Source: Tragulus kanchil
Lineage: Eukaryota > Chordata > Mammalia > Artiodactyla > Tragulidae
Reading direction: 5' to 3'
DNA: 64,000 bases
Assembly (NCBI GenBank): GCA_022376925.1
Contig: JAIOJX010000031.1
Location: forward strand, 138,650,854-138,714,853
Both the position numbers and the translations under genes were made by a program. Under the pieces are notes generated by a model that was not told the DNA's origin, searched no databases, and saw only the letters and a program-made list of their open reading frames with translations. Below are positions 34,371 to 45,965 of the stretch, in pieces (within the stretch, counting starts at the first letter, position 1; each line of letters opens with the position of its first letter).

Positions 34371-35374
34371 GAGACTGTGACGAGTTGGTGGGCAGGTGGG
34401 AGAGTCTGGGCTGGATGCTGCAGCGTGTGGCCGGAGCTGAAGCCTGGGATTGTGGAGGAAGGTCCCTTCTGTGCACGGCTCCCTAGTAAAGAAGGGCTGC
34501 AAAGGAAGACCAGCCCTCCCTCCCCATCCCCCACATACTCAGGTATGGAATGGGAGCTGACAGAAGGATGCCCACCAACCAGCCCTCACCGGACCCTGGC
34601 CTCCCTTGACTTTACAGGGACCACTGCGGGCATGCTGAGGTCTCCCCCCAGACTGGACCCCTCCTTTCTCTTTTGATTTAGCACCTCCCGCAGTTCGAAC
34701 ATCAGCCTCCAAGGGCAGCCCTTGAGGAGTTAACCAAGTGTATCTGCACTGTTTCCGAGTTCTCCATCCCCACTTTTCTTCCCAGGATTTTGAGGTGGAA
34801 CTGACACTCCGCACAGGCTCTACTGAGCAGTTGCTCTATACCCTGAGAGCCTGAGCCTCCCTGTGACCTCTGGAGGTGCCCTCCCTCACCATCTCCTGCG
34901 TGGCAGGTGCTCGGCACCCCTTCAGCAACACTCAGAATTACTTTTGACCCCAGGTGGCCCCAGGAAGAGTCCCTGCTCGATCAGGTGACTCCACCCCTGG
35001 CCTGTTTCAGGCTCAAGGACTCAGCCTCTCTATTCGTCCTTACAGCTCACTTCATTCAATTCCACATTTGCTGGCCTATGACGTGCTGGGATCTCTGCTA
35101 GGGGCAGGGCATGTGGAAACAAGTCAGACATGGACTCTGCCCACAGGTCTGTTATGCACAGTGCAGGAGGCGACTCCAATTTGCCATGTCTGCTCACTCC
35201 TGTTAGAGCTGTAGCTCCAGTCCTCAGGACAGTGTGGGCGCCTAGGGCAACCTCAAGTAGAATTTTTGAATGAGAGAATGCTCACTATGTGAGATGCTCT
35301 AACAGGAACAGAGAAGACAGACTTTGAAGTGTGAGGACCTGATCTAAGACTTGATCTCTGCAGATCAGGTTCAG
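33291..35374. other. Unique DNA, no gene seen
   Basis: Mixed-composition sequence from duplicate 12 onward, with a moderately GC-rich part at 34370-35000. The phrase gaaggcttcatggaggagga (about 34013) resembles an old dispersed repeat. Overlapping open frames on both strands (up to about 99 codons) lack recognisable motifs. Confidence 0.4.
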
Positions 35375-35530
35375 ATTCAAGAAGTTCTACTTACTAGCAG
35401 TGTGGTCTTGAGTGTGTGTCTTGATCTCTGATGTAAATGGGGATAATGATATTTATTTATTTACTAGGTTGCTATAAAGCTTAAGTGAGGTAAGATGAAA
35501 CAAATGATGTGAAAAGACTGATGTCAGTGC
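35375..35530 (-). mobile_element. MIR fragment
   Basis: MIR core in antisense order: ttctacttactagcagtgtg, gtcttgatctctgatgtaaa, tggggataatgatat, ctaggttgctataaagctta. Confidence 0.7.
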
Positions 35531-36470
35531 TCTGAGGGGAATGACATGAGTCAATCTTTCTAGTTGGGAGAGCTAGGAAAGGCTTTCAAAGGTAGCATGT
35601 GAGCTGGGTTTTGAGAAGGAAGACTTTGAGAAGCAGAGATTACTTTTAGGTAGAGTGCAGAGGGAGCAGGGACATTTGGGATTAGAGAATAGAAATTTGG
35701 TGAAGATCCTAGAAGTGATTATTTACTATGATCTCAGAGAGGCAGTTTCAGTGGCAAATTTCAAGGCCCCTGTGATCTCCCAGAAACCAACTCTCTGCTG
35801 TGGCCACTGGCCGCTAATTACAGCTCCACCAGCTGTGATGCGTTCTACAGATGAGGAAAGGGTGCCTCGGCGCTTCGTGGCTGCTGTGCTGTTTCTTCCA
35901 TAGGGTCTGACAGGCCCCTCTTACATACTCAGCCTCCTGGCTGTCTCGATTAATTGGTTGGTAGCTGTGAGCTGGACAAACCTATTTTTACTGCGTGCAC
36001 CAGCAAGACTTGCACCAAATTAGCATTTGAATATATTATTAAAACAGCAACTAGCATCACCAAAGAATGTGTGGCTGTGCATGTGTATTGGACTCCCCTT
36101 TGAGGCTGTCTTCACATTCCATTTCCCCTGGTGAACAGGTTCTCTGGCCCATAACTACGCTCTTTAGAGACAGGTGGAGGGCTGGAGGCACCATATCCCC
36201 CAGTCTACTCTTCTTGTCTTTGGGGGTTGCTGCAAGAGGGAGGTGTGCACATGAGTGACACTTGTAGATGGGCAGATGGGTCTCGCCTCATTTTTGGCTG
36301 AGCTAGGGTCTGCACGGAGCTTTCTGAGACTTGTGCATAACTGCTAAGAACTGCTAACAGTAACTGAGGCCAGAAACACAGTCTTCTGTGGAAGACTTAA
36401 AAAAAGACCCTTGAATTATTTCACTGCTATGGCTATTGATAATCTTGCTGGACCTTTTGAGGGTTGGCCG
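35531..36470. other. Unique DNA with a possible conserved element at 35800-36065
   Basis: No repeat family recognised. The part from about 35810 to 36065 holds ccgctaattacagc, ctcgattaattggttgg, aaattagcatttgaa and atattattaaaacagc. These are AT-rich homeodomain-like cores in otherwise complex sequence. Confidence 0.4.
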
Positions 36471-36474
36471 TGAA

Positions 36475-36700
36475 TTAAGTCAGTCACAGAAGGACAAATA
36501 CTGCACGAGTTTCCTTATATGAAGTATCTATAATAGTCAAAACCATCGACACAGAGAATAAAACAGTGGTGGCCAGGGGCTGAGGGGCTGTGCAAGGAGA
36601 ATAAATTTTCCATTAAACAAGATGGTATGTTTTAAAGACCTGATATTACGACATAGTGCCTGATGACAAAAGTAATGTTAAAAATAATAATTCAATGATG
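36475..36700 (+). mobile_element. L1 3' UTR fragment, sense
   Basis: cagaaggacaaatactgcac, gtggtggccaggggctgagg and the following region match the old L1 3' UTR arrangement also seen at 23200-23350. Confidence 0.65.
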
Positions 36701-36732
36701 ATAACCAGCAACCTGTATTGAAAATCTACTGT

Positions 36733-37012
36733 GGGACTTCCCTTGTGGTCCATTGGTTAAGAATCCACCTACCAATGCAGACAACACAGGTTCAATCCCT
36801 GGTCTGGGAAGATTCCACATGTCAAGGAGCAGCTAAGCCTATGTGCCACAACTACTGAAGCCTGTGTACCTAGAGCTGTGCTCTGCAGCAAGTGAAGCCA
36901 CTGCAATGAGAAGTCCATGCACCACAATTAAGAGTAGACTCTGTCACTGCAACTAGAGGAAATAGGTACTCAACAACAAAGGCCCAGCATAGCCCCAAAT
37001 AAACAAAGCACA
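36733..37012 (+). mobile_element. CHR-2-type SINE
   Basis: Sense tRNA-derived SINE: ggacttcccttgtggtccat, gttcaatccctggtctggga, gccacaactactgaagcctg, gcaatgagaagtccatgcac, ending in ccaaataaacaaag. The 3' half is the usual CHR type, unlike the GATGAAAATA-tailed group. Confidence 0.8.
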
Positions 37013-37239
37013 CTGTGTTTCCAGTGTGCAAGACCTACCTCAGAGGTCCATTTACCTCATCCACTTACCCTCTGCCATAAGCACTAGAAGGTTCCTCACA
37101 GCCTCTGACTTCCAGATCAGCATGGTTCACACTGTACCTGTCTCCCCACCCCTGCTGGAGGACAATGCCAGTTCCCTCTCAGGGGAGCCCCAGCTGAGCC
37201 AACATCCTGTGTCCATCAGAGGAAGCTGCCCATGCTTCC

Positions 37240-39357
37240 TTCCACCCTCAGCATGGCCACCTCCTCTCCAGCCACGCTGGTTGGCTCTCAGTGTCTTCAG
37301 CACAGCAAGGTCTGGGCTTTCTCAGAGGTTTTAGACTTGCACCTCCCTCCCTGGAATGATCTCCATCCTGTGCCTTTCCCTCCAGGCTGTCCAGATCCTG
37401 CTTATCCTTAGGTCTCGGTTTACATACCTTTTGCTCAAGGAAACCTTTTCTAACCTCTACACAAACAAGATCTCTTCCATTATGAATTTTCGTAACATGT
37501 CATTTTGTTTCCTTCATATCACATATCTCAGTTTGTGAATCTAATATTATCTCTGGGCTCATTTACTGAACTCCTTCCCTCTGCCGAGGTCATGGAGTAG
37601 AGGACAGCAGCTATTTTTGGCCACCACAGGATGTCCTTCTCCCAGCACAGTGCTGGGCACAGAGTGAACTGACCAGATCTCTGTTGAATGAATTTTGGAT
37701 GGTCAGAAGGGGCAGACCATGAATCCTTTAAAAGACTCCATATCTACTAGTAGTTTCTAGAGTTCATACTTGAATATAAAGGTCATGGGAGAAAACTGCT
37801 GAGCTTACTAAAAAACTGATCAAGCTAGCTAGAAATCAAAATCAGATTTGGGGGGTCTAAGTGGTACATTGACTCATAGCTGTCAAAGACTATCAAGGCT
37901 CCAGCAGGTGATGCCGGAGAAAGCCAGCAACAGCTCAATGAGAAACAGGAGAGCTGGGGGCTGCTTCCAAGTGAAGATCATCTTGGGGAAACCAAAGTGG
38001 TCTATTACCTTGTCTTCACTGGTTGAAATAGCCAACCCACCAACATAAGATTGGAAAAGCAGGGGGCACCGTTTTCCACTGGATGAAGGATGGTTCTGGT
38101 AATCTGCAGGCACACAGCCCCCATGGACCATCAGGGAGTTATTTGAAAGCTCCACACAATAGAAGCTGTTCAGAGCAGCTATTAGCTCTGTTATGATCCT
38201 CATTTATGATTTTATTTACTTAATAATTCAGTCTTTCGTGTCATGAATTTTTGAGAGAGACATTCAAATTTGGAATTATGAGTGCCAAAAATGGGGCCAA
38301 CTTCACTTCATTCCACCCTCAGCATGGCCACCTCCTCTCCAGCCACGCTGGTTGGCTCTCAGTGTCTTCAGCACAGCAAGGTCTGGGCTTTCTCAGAGGT
38401 TTTAGACTTGCACCTCCCTCCCTGGAATGATCTCCATCCTGTGCCTTTCCTCCAGGCTGTCCAGATCCTGCTTATCCTTAGGTCTCGGTTTACATACCTT
38501 TTGCTCAAGGAAACCTTTTCTAACCTCTACACAAACAAGATCTCTTCCATTATGAATTTTCGTAACATGTCATTTTGTTTCCTTCATATCACATATCTCA
38601 GTTTGTGAATCTAATATTATCTCTGGGCTCATTTACTGAACTCCTTCCCTCTGCCGAGGTCATGGAGTAGAGGACAGCAGCTATTTTTGGCCACCACAGG
38701 ATGTCCTTCTCCCAGCACAGTGCTGGGCACAGAGTGAACTGACCAGATCTCTGTTGAATGAATTTTGGATGGTCAGAAGGGGCAGACCATGAATCCTTTA
38801 AAAGACTCCATATCTACTAGTAGTTTCTAGAGTTCATACTTGAATATAAAGGTCATGGGAGAAAACTGCTGAGCTTACTAAAAAACTGATCAAGCTAGCT
38901 AGAAATCAAAATCAGATTTGGGGGGTCTAAGTGGTACATTGACTCATAGCTGTCAAAGACTATCAAGGCTCCAGCAGGTGATGCCGGAGAAAGCCAGCAA
39001 CAGCTCAATGAGAAACAGGAGAGCTGGGGGCTGCTTCCAAGTGAAGATCATCTTGGGGAAACCAAAGTGGTCTATTACCTTGTCTTCACTGGTTGAAATA
39101 GCCAACCCACCAACATAAGATTGGAAAAGCAGGGGGCACCGTTTTTCCACTGGATGAAGGGATGGTTCTGGTAATCTGCAGGCACACAGCCCCCATGGAC
39201 CATCAGGGAGTTATTTGAAAGCTCCACACAATAGAAGCTGTTCAGAGCAGCTATTAGCTCTGTTATGATCCTCATTTATGATTTTATTTACTTAATAATT
39301 CAGTCTTTCGTGTCATGAATTTTTGAGAGAGACATTCAATTAGGAATTATGAGTGCC
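37240..39357. repeat. Tandem duplicate 13 (37240-38310 / 38311-39357)
   Basis: Both copies begin ttccaccctcagcatgg at an offset of 1070-1071 bases. The last 220 bases of the first copy have missing or added single bases (ccgttttcc/ccgtttttcc, gaaggatgg/gaagggatgg, caaatttgg/caattagg). The content is an L2 3' end plus unique DNA. Confidence 0.95.
37258..37705 (+). mobile_element. L2 LINE 3' end (copy at 38329-38775)
   Basis: L2-like 3' end: cagccacgctggttggctct, cacctccctccctggaatga, ttaggtctcggtttacatac, cagtgctgggcacagagtg, tctctgttgaatgaatttt. The order agrees with the mammalian L2 3' terminal region. No coding frame remains. Confidence 0.75.
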
Positions 39358-40369
39358 GTTTAGAGAAATATATGGCTTCACTTCTGAGGTGGGTGCCAAC
39401 TTTCTTTTATGGGTGGGCCTGGCTGCATTCCAGAACATTTGGAAGGAAACAAATTTTAGCACTTTTTTTTTCTCTTTCTCCCTCCACGCCTGGGAATTGT
39501 GCCAGTTAGAAAAACCTTCCTGTGTCCCCTCAGGTCTAGGTATGGTGTTAGGTCGGCAGCAGACAGAAGGGGCAGGTAGGGCTCTGGTGGAGTATCCCAA
39601 GTAGCTCACCTGGACCGATCTTTCCTCCAGTCCCACCACCTCCATGCTCCTCAGACCACACACACAGGCAGGAGGTCCACCTTCTCTAAAAAGGCCTTCC
39701 TTCCAGCTGCTCTCAATACAGTGTTTACTTCGCTTGCTTTGCATCTCTCCAGACCCAGAGAATTCATCCTAAGCTTGCCCACAGGAATACTCACAACTTC
39801 ACCAAGAACCACAAATTCCCATCTGAACTGTGATCTGTTAGTGCTCCTTGGGCACAAGCAATAGGAATATACTCTAACAAATAGAGGAGAAATGTATTTG
39901 AAGCTCACATTATCATTGGAAGACTGAAGATCCAGGCTGAAGAAGCAAGGAAGGAAGGGACTAAGATAGCAGGAAAGCTGGACCACCTCCACCCTCTAAG
40001 CCTGGCAGAGGAGTGTCTGTCATTGTCAGTCGCTGTATCCTTCAGCTCAAGATGAAAGCTTCGAGGGAGAATATCTGATTGGCTAAGCCTGGTCAGCAGG
40101 CAGACCCAGGCATTTTGATGGACAGTCCCAATCAGACTGTCCAACTGCCAAACGTAGTTCTCCCAAACAAAACAGAGAACGGGGGCACATTTCAGGCAGG
40201 CAGGCAAAGAGCAACATAAATCCATTACAACTGGGAGGGGTCAGGACGCCATGCCCCTCAAAGAGCAAATGCAGGTGTTGGGGCTCTTTTACCTGGAAAC
40301 AAAAAGACCCGGTATTAGGGCCCAGCTTTAAATTCTTAAAGAGCTGTTATTTGCATTTTTATTGCTCTT
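38776..40369. other. Unique DNA, no gene seen
   Basis: Includes the right part of duplicate 13 and unique sequence to 40.37 kb. There are open frames up to 134 codons on the minus strand (39340-39744), without recognisable domains. Confidence 0.4.
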
Positions 40370-40455
40370 TTACAGTGAGGACAGGTGGGTAGAGTTATTA
40401 TCCCCATTTTATTGACAAGGAGACTGAAAATCAGAACTCTTGAGTAGTTTGAAAA
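40370..40455 (+). mobile_element. MIR fragment
   Basis: The MIR core phrase ttattatccccattttattg, followed by acaaggagactgaaaatcag. Confidence 0.65.
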
Positions 40456-40799
40456 AGGGCAAATCTGATTCAAAACCAGGGTTGTTTGATTCTCAAGCCC
40501 AGGCTGACAGAAATGTTCTTCTTGACTCTTCAAGGACAGAGTTAACAGCAATGGATAGAATGGGCAGAAAAACCCAGCAGGGCTTGACTGAATATCCAAA
40601 TATGCATATATTTTTTAACAGTTAAAGCTGTCTAGAAGTTCTTTAGAAATAATGATCTTTGTGGAATGGTTACATGCTTTTTTGGTTTCCCAATCCTATC
40701 CCTCTCTTGTAATTTGGCTTTGAAAATGACTTCAGGAATTTTCTTGGGTGGGTGGGCATTTGAGCTCTTAATCCCTTAGGGGGTTGACAGAAACTTTTT

Positions 40800-40905
40800 T
40801 CTTTTTAATTTATTTATTTGACTATGCCTAGTCTTAGTTATGGATATGTGGATATCCTGCATTGGGAACATGGATTCTTAGCCACTGGACCACCAAGGAA
40901 GGCCC
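40800..40905 (-). mobile_element. Short CHR-type SINE, antisense
   Basis: On the minus strand: gggccttccttggtggtcca head, ccaatgcaggatatcc, then an A/T-rich tail (aaataaataaattaaaaag). Only the head is present. Confidence 0.65.
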
Positions 40906-40914
40906 AGAAACTAA

Positions 40915-41100
40915 TGTTTTTAAGCATTTACTTGCCAGGCACTGTGCTGAGTGTTTTTCATCAATCAGCTCATTTTATACTCACACAAGCTTTACACGGC
41001 AGCAACTCCAGTCATTCTACTTATACAGAGGAAGCTGAGGCTCCTGAGGTTCCACAGGCAAAGTAGAATCTGAACCCAGCTTTCCTGTTTCCAAGTTCAT
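40915..41100 (+). mobile_element. MIR
   Basis: Near-complete MIR: cttgccaggcactgtgctga, atcagctcattttatactca, gaggaagctgaggctcctg, gtagaatctgaacccagctt. Confidence 0.75.
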
Positions 41101-42299
41101 ATTATTTAGATTATGGTGATGTGGGGTTTCCACCAAGACACCTTGCAGTTGATGTTTAGGATGAACAGCGAGGTCACAGCCTAGCAGAAACATATAGCAG
41201 ATGAAGCAGATGTTTGGGGAGATGTAGAGAGAAGAGATGAGCATCATCATGAGAAAGAGACAAAGTGTTGGACACTAGCTGTCCAGTCCCAGACCCTTTG
41301 TGGTCCAGCTATTCTTGAGTTCCTGTTCTCAGCCATTCACAGCCTTTTAAGGTCCTTACACCTGAGCTGGTTTGAACGAGCCTATTTCTCAGCTCTGACT
41401 TCCCTGTTCACAACTGTTTCACGACGCACACCTCCACACAGAAGCAGTTGACAGTGTGTTCCCTCCACCCAAGGCTGGGACAGCCCAACCTAGAGGTGGG
41501 GCAGGAGGCATCCCAAGAATCCTAGAATCTCTCAAGAGAAGATCGTAGAGAGTCTTAAACATCCTTGACTATGAAACAGCACTCTAAAGATCCTGCCTGG
41601 CAATGGCAGTTTTTTTTGGTGAAAATTTATGGATATTCAACTTACTCTCGAAAAAATCAAGACCTTGCTTCCACCCACACTCTTGGTAACAAAATCCTGG
41701 TCCACAGATCTCCACCTGCCTCCAGGCAAAGCAAACTCCCAGACCACCTGCTGGGAATGCAGCCAAGTCCTGATCTGAAATGTCATGGGCTTACCCAGGC
41801 TGCTAGTCCATCCGGAGGCATTTCGAGACAGCGACTGGTCAACTCTCCCTGGGATACTCTGCTCAACAGAAGAAAAACTCTGTGTCTCCCTCACAGCTTC
41901 ATCCTCTGGCCTGCAGCATAGGATCCTTCCGGCTCTGGGAGGGAGGGAGTGTCCCTGGTGCAGAAAGGTAGGGGGAAAGGATTTCTTATAGACCACTTCA
42001 CTGAAGGAGGGGTCCAAGGGCAGAGTTTTGTCAGTGGAGGGTTAGTGCTTCCATGCAGCTAGCGAGACTTAACTGTGTTTAAGTCAGGACCAGCCAGAAA
42101 TGCCCATGAGTACTGTAAACCAGTAAAAAAGACAGAACTAGCTGCTGGCATCTGATGGCCACCTTTGTGCAAGGACCCATCCTGTGACTTACCCAAGTGG
42201 ATCAGGACAGACTGCATCCCCAAGTCCACCCAAGTGCCTGTCCCAGCTCCTTCCTAGAGCAGTTTCTCAAGGGAGGACTCCTGTACAGGGTGGAGGTGA
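41101..42299. other. Unique DNA, no gene seen
   Basis: No repeat or gene recognised. Overlapping open frames on both strands at 41565-42017 (up to 126 codons) have no identifiable domain. Confidence 0.4.
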
Positions 42300-42348
42300 A
42301 AGGGTTTTACCTCGATTTGAGACTTAAACCCAGGACCCAGACCTGATC

Positions 42349-42544
42349 GAACCCTGCTTGGGGCTTGAACCCATGTGACTGGTGCTTGAACCTAGCCAAA
42401 ACCAGTTTGGCACTGAACCCACATGGCTAAGGCTTAACTCCAGCCAAAACCCTGCTTGGGACTTGAACCCACATAGTCAGAACTCAATCCCGGCCAAAAC
42501 CCTGTCTGGGGCTCAAACCCATGTGGCCAGGACTTAATCCAGCA
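42349..42544. repeat. Minisatellite, about 48-50 base units, four copies
   Basis: Units start at about 42349, 42398, 42446 and 42496. Each contains a form of aaaaccctgcttggg followed by cttgaacccacatgg and a caggacttaatccagcc-like end. The units are diverged by roughly 15-25 percent by eye. A weaker unit may precede it at about 42300. Confidence 0.8.
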
Positions 42545-42554
42545 CTCACCCAAC

Positions 42555-42934
42555 GTCTGGACCCACTGAGGCTCAGGTTCTTCGTGCCTCAACACAGAAG
42601 AAATTCAGCGAGAAGCAGAGTGTTAGGCAAGAAGAGGATTTACTAGGACAGAGTACTTGTAAGAGGTGCAAGCAGACAAGCAGGAAAGCTCTGCTCTGCT
42701 CTCCCTCAATTGAGTGAGCAGCCATATATATAGGATGGTAGAAGACCGCCCCCCTCAAGTAGACGCAGATGCAGGACATACATCATTGGTTGCTTCTTTG
42801 CCAGCTCCTCCTTCATCAGCTGTTTACACCCAGTGGAGCCTGCTTTCCTGAACAAGGAGCAGCTGTCCTGAGTTATCGTCAACTCAGTGGCCTCCCAATC
42901 TTTCTCAGGTGTCTCCCTTCTACCTACCATCCCT
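42555..42934 (-). mobile_element. Possible ruminant ERV LTR, antisense
   Basis: The run gtgcctcaacacagaagaaa, ttcagcgagaagcagag and gaagaggatttactagg resembles ruminant endogenous-retrovirus LTRs in reverse. An antisense TATA-like run lies at 42723. I see no primer-binding site, polypurine tract or retroviral gene beside it. The family call is from general resemblance only. Confidence 0.4.
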
Positions 42935-43084
42935 ACTAGGACTCCACAACCACCTACCTATTCTACTCTGTCCCTATCAGAGGTGACACAATTATGCCAG
43001 GGGTTCAGGAAGGCCCTTGAGAAGCTGACATGAGAAAAACAGCTACTTGCCAGGCCTGGTGCCCAGTTCTCCCCTATACCACCT

Positions 43085-43195
43085 CTCTACTTCCTCAGCA
43101 CAGCCCTGATGGGGAGAGCGGTTTCTACCCCACCTGACAGATGAAGAAATGGAAGCTCAGTAGGGTGATTTGTGTCCCCAGGCTACAGTCAGGAC
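43085..43195 (+). mobile_element. MIR fragment (copy at 44196-44306)
   Basis: MIR-like core: tctaccccacctgacagatg, aagaaatggaagctcagtag, tttgtgtccccaggctacag. Confidence 0.55.
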
Positions 43196-43487
43196 TTGGA
43201 GTGGGAAGCCGGTCCCCACAGAGATGGAACATTCCCACAGGTCTTCTTGTCCCCATCCTCATTCAGGAGAAGGTCTTACTTTCTTTTCCTGATTCACCAA
43301 TTTCTTTCCTCTGTGACTCTTCCCCTGCTTCTCCCTTCTTGCTTGTGTGTCTAACAATCCTTTCTATATTCCATTGCACATTCCCTAAACTGCCTGCCTC
43401 TCTCTTCCTCCCTCTCCCTTTCGGCAAGAGACTAAAACACAACAATTAAGACCCTCAAACTCATGTTTGCCCCTTCCCCTCCTCTCT
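43196..43487. other. Unique pyrimidine-rich stretch (copy at 44307-44597)
   Basis: 43380-43430 is CT-rich (ctgcctctctcttcctccct). The 102-codon open frame here differs by one residue between the copies and has no recognisable domain. Confidence 0.4.
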
Positions 43488-43697
43488 TGAAAGTGAAAGG
43501 TGCTCAGTTGCATCTGACTCTTTGTGATCCCATGGGTACTAGCCTGCCAGTTTCCTCTGTCCATGAAATTCTCCAGACAAGTTTATTGGAGTGAGTAGCT
43601 GTTCCCTTCTCCAGAGGATCTTCCCAATCCAAGGATCAAACCCAGGTCTCCTGCATTGCAGGTGCATTCTTTACCATCGGAGCCACCAGGGAAACCC
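43488..43697 (-). mobile_element. Bov-tA SINE, antisense (copy at 44598-44807)
   Basis: Full-length antisense Bov-tA: gaaaggtgctcagttgcatc, gactctttgtgatcccatgg, ggtctcctgcattgcaggtg, ttctttaccatcggagccac, cagggaaaccct. Confidence 0.9.
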
Positions 43698-45131
43698 TCC
43701 TCTGTTACCTGAATCATTGTTTACAACTTCGTCTCCTTAGCCACCCCGTAACAACTCTATATGAGTTCTGGGTTCTTGACACACCCATTCATTTCTCATT
43801 CATTCATTTCACTGAACAAAGTGTGAGGGCCTTTTATGGATCCAGTCTTCTTCCACATCATGGAGATTCCACATCAAATAAGCCAGAAAAGATCCTCGTC
43901 TTCTCAAGTTCAAGTTTGGGCAACAGATCATGGGCAAGAATACAAATAATGGAAGAAGATAAATAAGCAAGACTATGACAAGTGTCTTGGAGGTCAGATC
44001 CATCACAATGGGATAGGGAGATGGGCATCATTTTGGGCAATGAATGTACAACATCACTAGGACTCTACAACCACCTACCTATTCTACTCTGTCCCTATCA
44101 GAGGTGACACAGTTATGCAGGAAGGCCCTTGAGAAGCTGACATGAGAAAACAGCTACTTGCCAGGCCTGGTGCCCAGTTCTCCCCTATACCACCTCTCTA
44201 CTTCCTCAGCACAGCCCTGATGGGGAGAGCGGTTTCTACCCCACCTGACAGATGAAGAAATGGAAGCTCAGTAGGGTGATTTGTGTCCCCAGGCTACAGT
44301 CAGGACTTGGAGTGGGAAGCCGGTCCCCACAGAGATGGAACATTCCCACAGGTCTTCTTGTCCCCATCCTCATTCAGGAGAAGGTCTTACTTTCTTTTCC
44401 TGATTCACCAATTTCTTTCCTCTGTGACTCTTCCCCTGCTTCTCCCTTCTTGCTTGTGTGTCTAACAATCCTTTCTATATTCCATTGCACATTCCCTAAA
44501 CTGCCTGCCTCTCTCTCCCTCCCTCTCCCTTTCGGCAAGAGACTAAAACACAACAATTAAGACCCTCAAACTCATGTTTGCCCTTCCCCTCCTCTCTTGA
44601 AAGTGAAAGGTGCTCAGTTGCATCTGACTCTTTGTGATCCCATGGGTACTAGCCTGCCAGTTTCCTCTGTCCATGAAATTCTCCAGACAAGTTTATTGGA
44701 GTGAGTAGCTGTTCCCTTCTCCAGAGGATCTTCCCAATCCAAGGATCAAACCCAGGTCTCCTGCATTGCAGGTGCATTCTTTACCATCGGAGCCACCAGG
44801 GAAACCCTCCTCTGTTACCTGAATCATTGTTTACAACTTCGTCTCCTTAGCCACCCCGTAACAACTCTATATGAGTTCTGGGTTCTTGACACACCCATTC
44901 ATTTCTCATTCATTCATTTCACTGAACAAAGTGTGAGGGCCTTTTATGGATCCAGTCTTCTTCCACATCATGGAGATTCCACATCAAATAAGCCAGAAAA
45001 GATCCTCGTCTTCTCAAGTTCAAGTTTGGGCAACAGATCATGGGCAAGAATACAAATAATGGAAGAAGATAAATAAGCAAGACTATGACAAGTGTCTTGG
45101 AGGTCAGATCCATCACAATGGGATAGGGAGA

Positions 45132-45751
45132 CTCTGGGCAATTGTGACCTTGGATGGGGTGCTTGGCAGCAGCTTTTTGTGGGATGACTCAGTGTCCAGG
45201 GGCCAGGGCAGTCCCATCACCATGCTGAGGGGGCCTGAGCAGGGCGTGAGCTTTTTTAGAGGCTTCTCCCTGCAGACACTTCTTTCTCTCTTACAAAGAT
45301 GGGAATCCTTACAAAGAGAGTGAATTAACAACTGGACTTAATAAAGCTTGGTGAGAGAGAGGAAGACTCTTAACTTCATCTGTTCTGTCCAGAAAAGAGT
45401 GCTGGCTCATCCTTCCCAACCCCAGGGACCGTCCTCTCCCCTCCAGGAGTTGTGGTGAGTTCTCTGCCTGCAAGGTCACTTGTTGATGAAGCAGAAAGTC
45501 AGCTCCAACTCTTAGCACCTGTCGGAGCCAGCCTCAGGCCACCCTTTCCCCTAGTTTTCACCTTTGTGTTTCTACATCCTGTTTTGTAATTGTCTCCAGG
45601 GACTTTCCACGAGGTGTGTTTGTAATCACATTTTGTTTTTCCTCTAGTTTCCTGAGATAAAGAGGGATTTGAGGTGACTTTCATGGGGGAAGTGTCTCTA
45701 GGCTGGGGGTGGTTTCTTTTTTCTCTGGGAACCTGTGAAATAGTAAGAAAC
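45132..45751. other. Unique DNA, no gene seen
   Basis: No repeat recognised. Short open frames only. Confidence 0.4.
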
Positions 45752-45965
45752 ACGGATGGCGCAGTGGTAACGAATCCGCCTGCCAATGCAGGAGACACAA
45801 GAGACATAGGTTCACTCCCTGGGTTGGGAAGGCCCCCTGGAGAAGGAAATGGAAATCCACTCTAGTATTCTTGCCTGAGAAATCCATGGACAGAGATGTC
45901 TGGCTGGCTACAGTCTGTGGGGTCGCAAAGAGTTGGAAACAACAGAGCAACTAAACAAAAACAGC
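45752..45965 (+). mobile_element. Bov-tA SINE
   Basis: Sense Bov-tA: ggcgcagtggtaacgaatcc, gcctgccaatgcaggagaca, ctctagtattcttgcctgag, tctgtggggtcgcaaagag, ending caactaaacaaaaacag. Confidence 0.9.

Larger units (their letters stand above)
42935..45131. repeat. Tandem duplicate 14 (42935-44055 / 44056-45131)
   Basis: The offset is 1121 bases at the left edge and 1111 further in. The second copy lacks about 10 bases within 70 bases of its start (gttatgcaggaagg against attatgccaggggttcaggaagg). The content is a MIR fragment and a complete antisense Bov-tA. Confidence 0.95.

Noticed and set aside
42349..42544. CRISPR-like array (regular repeats of about 48 bases)
   Set aside because: The units are contiguous and diverged without unique spacers, and the context is mammalian. 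It is a minisatellite.
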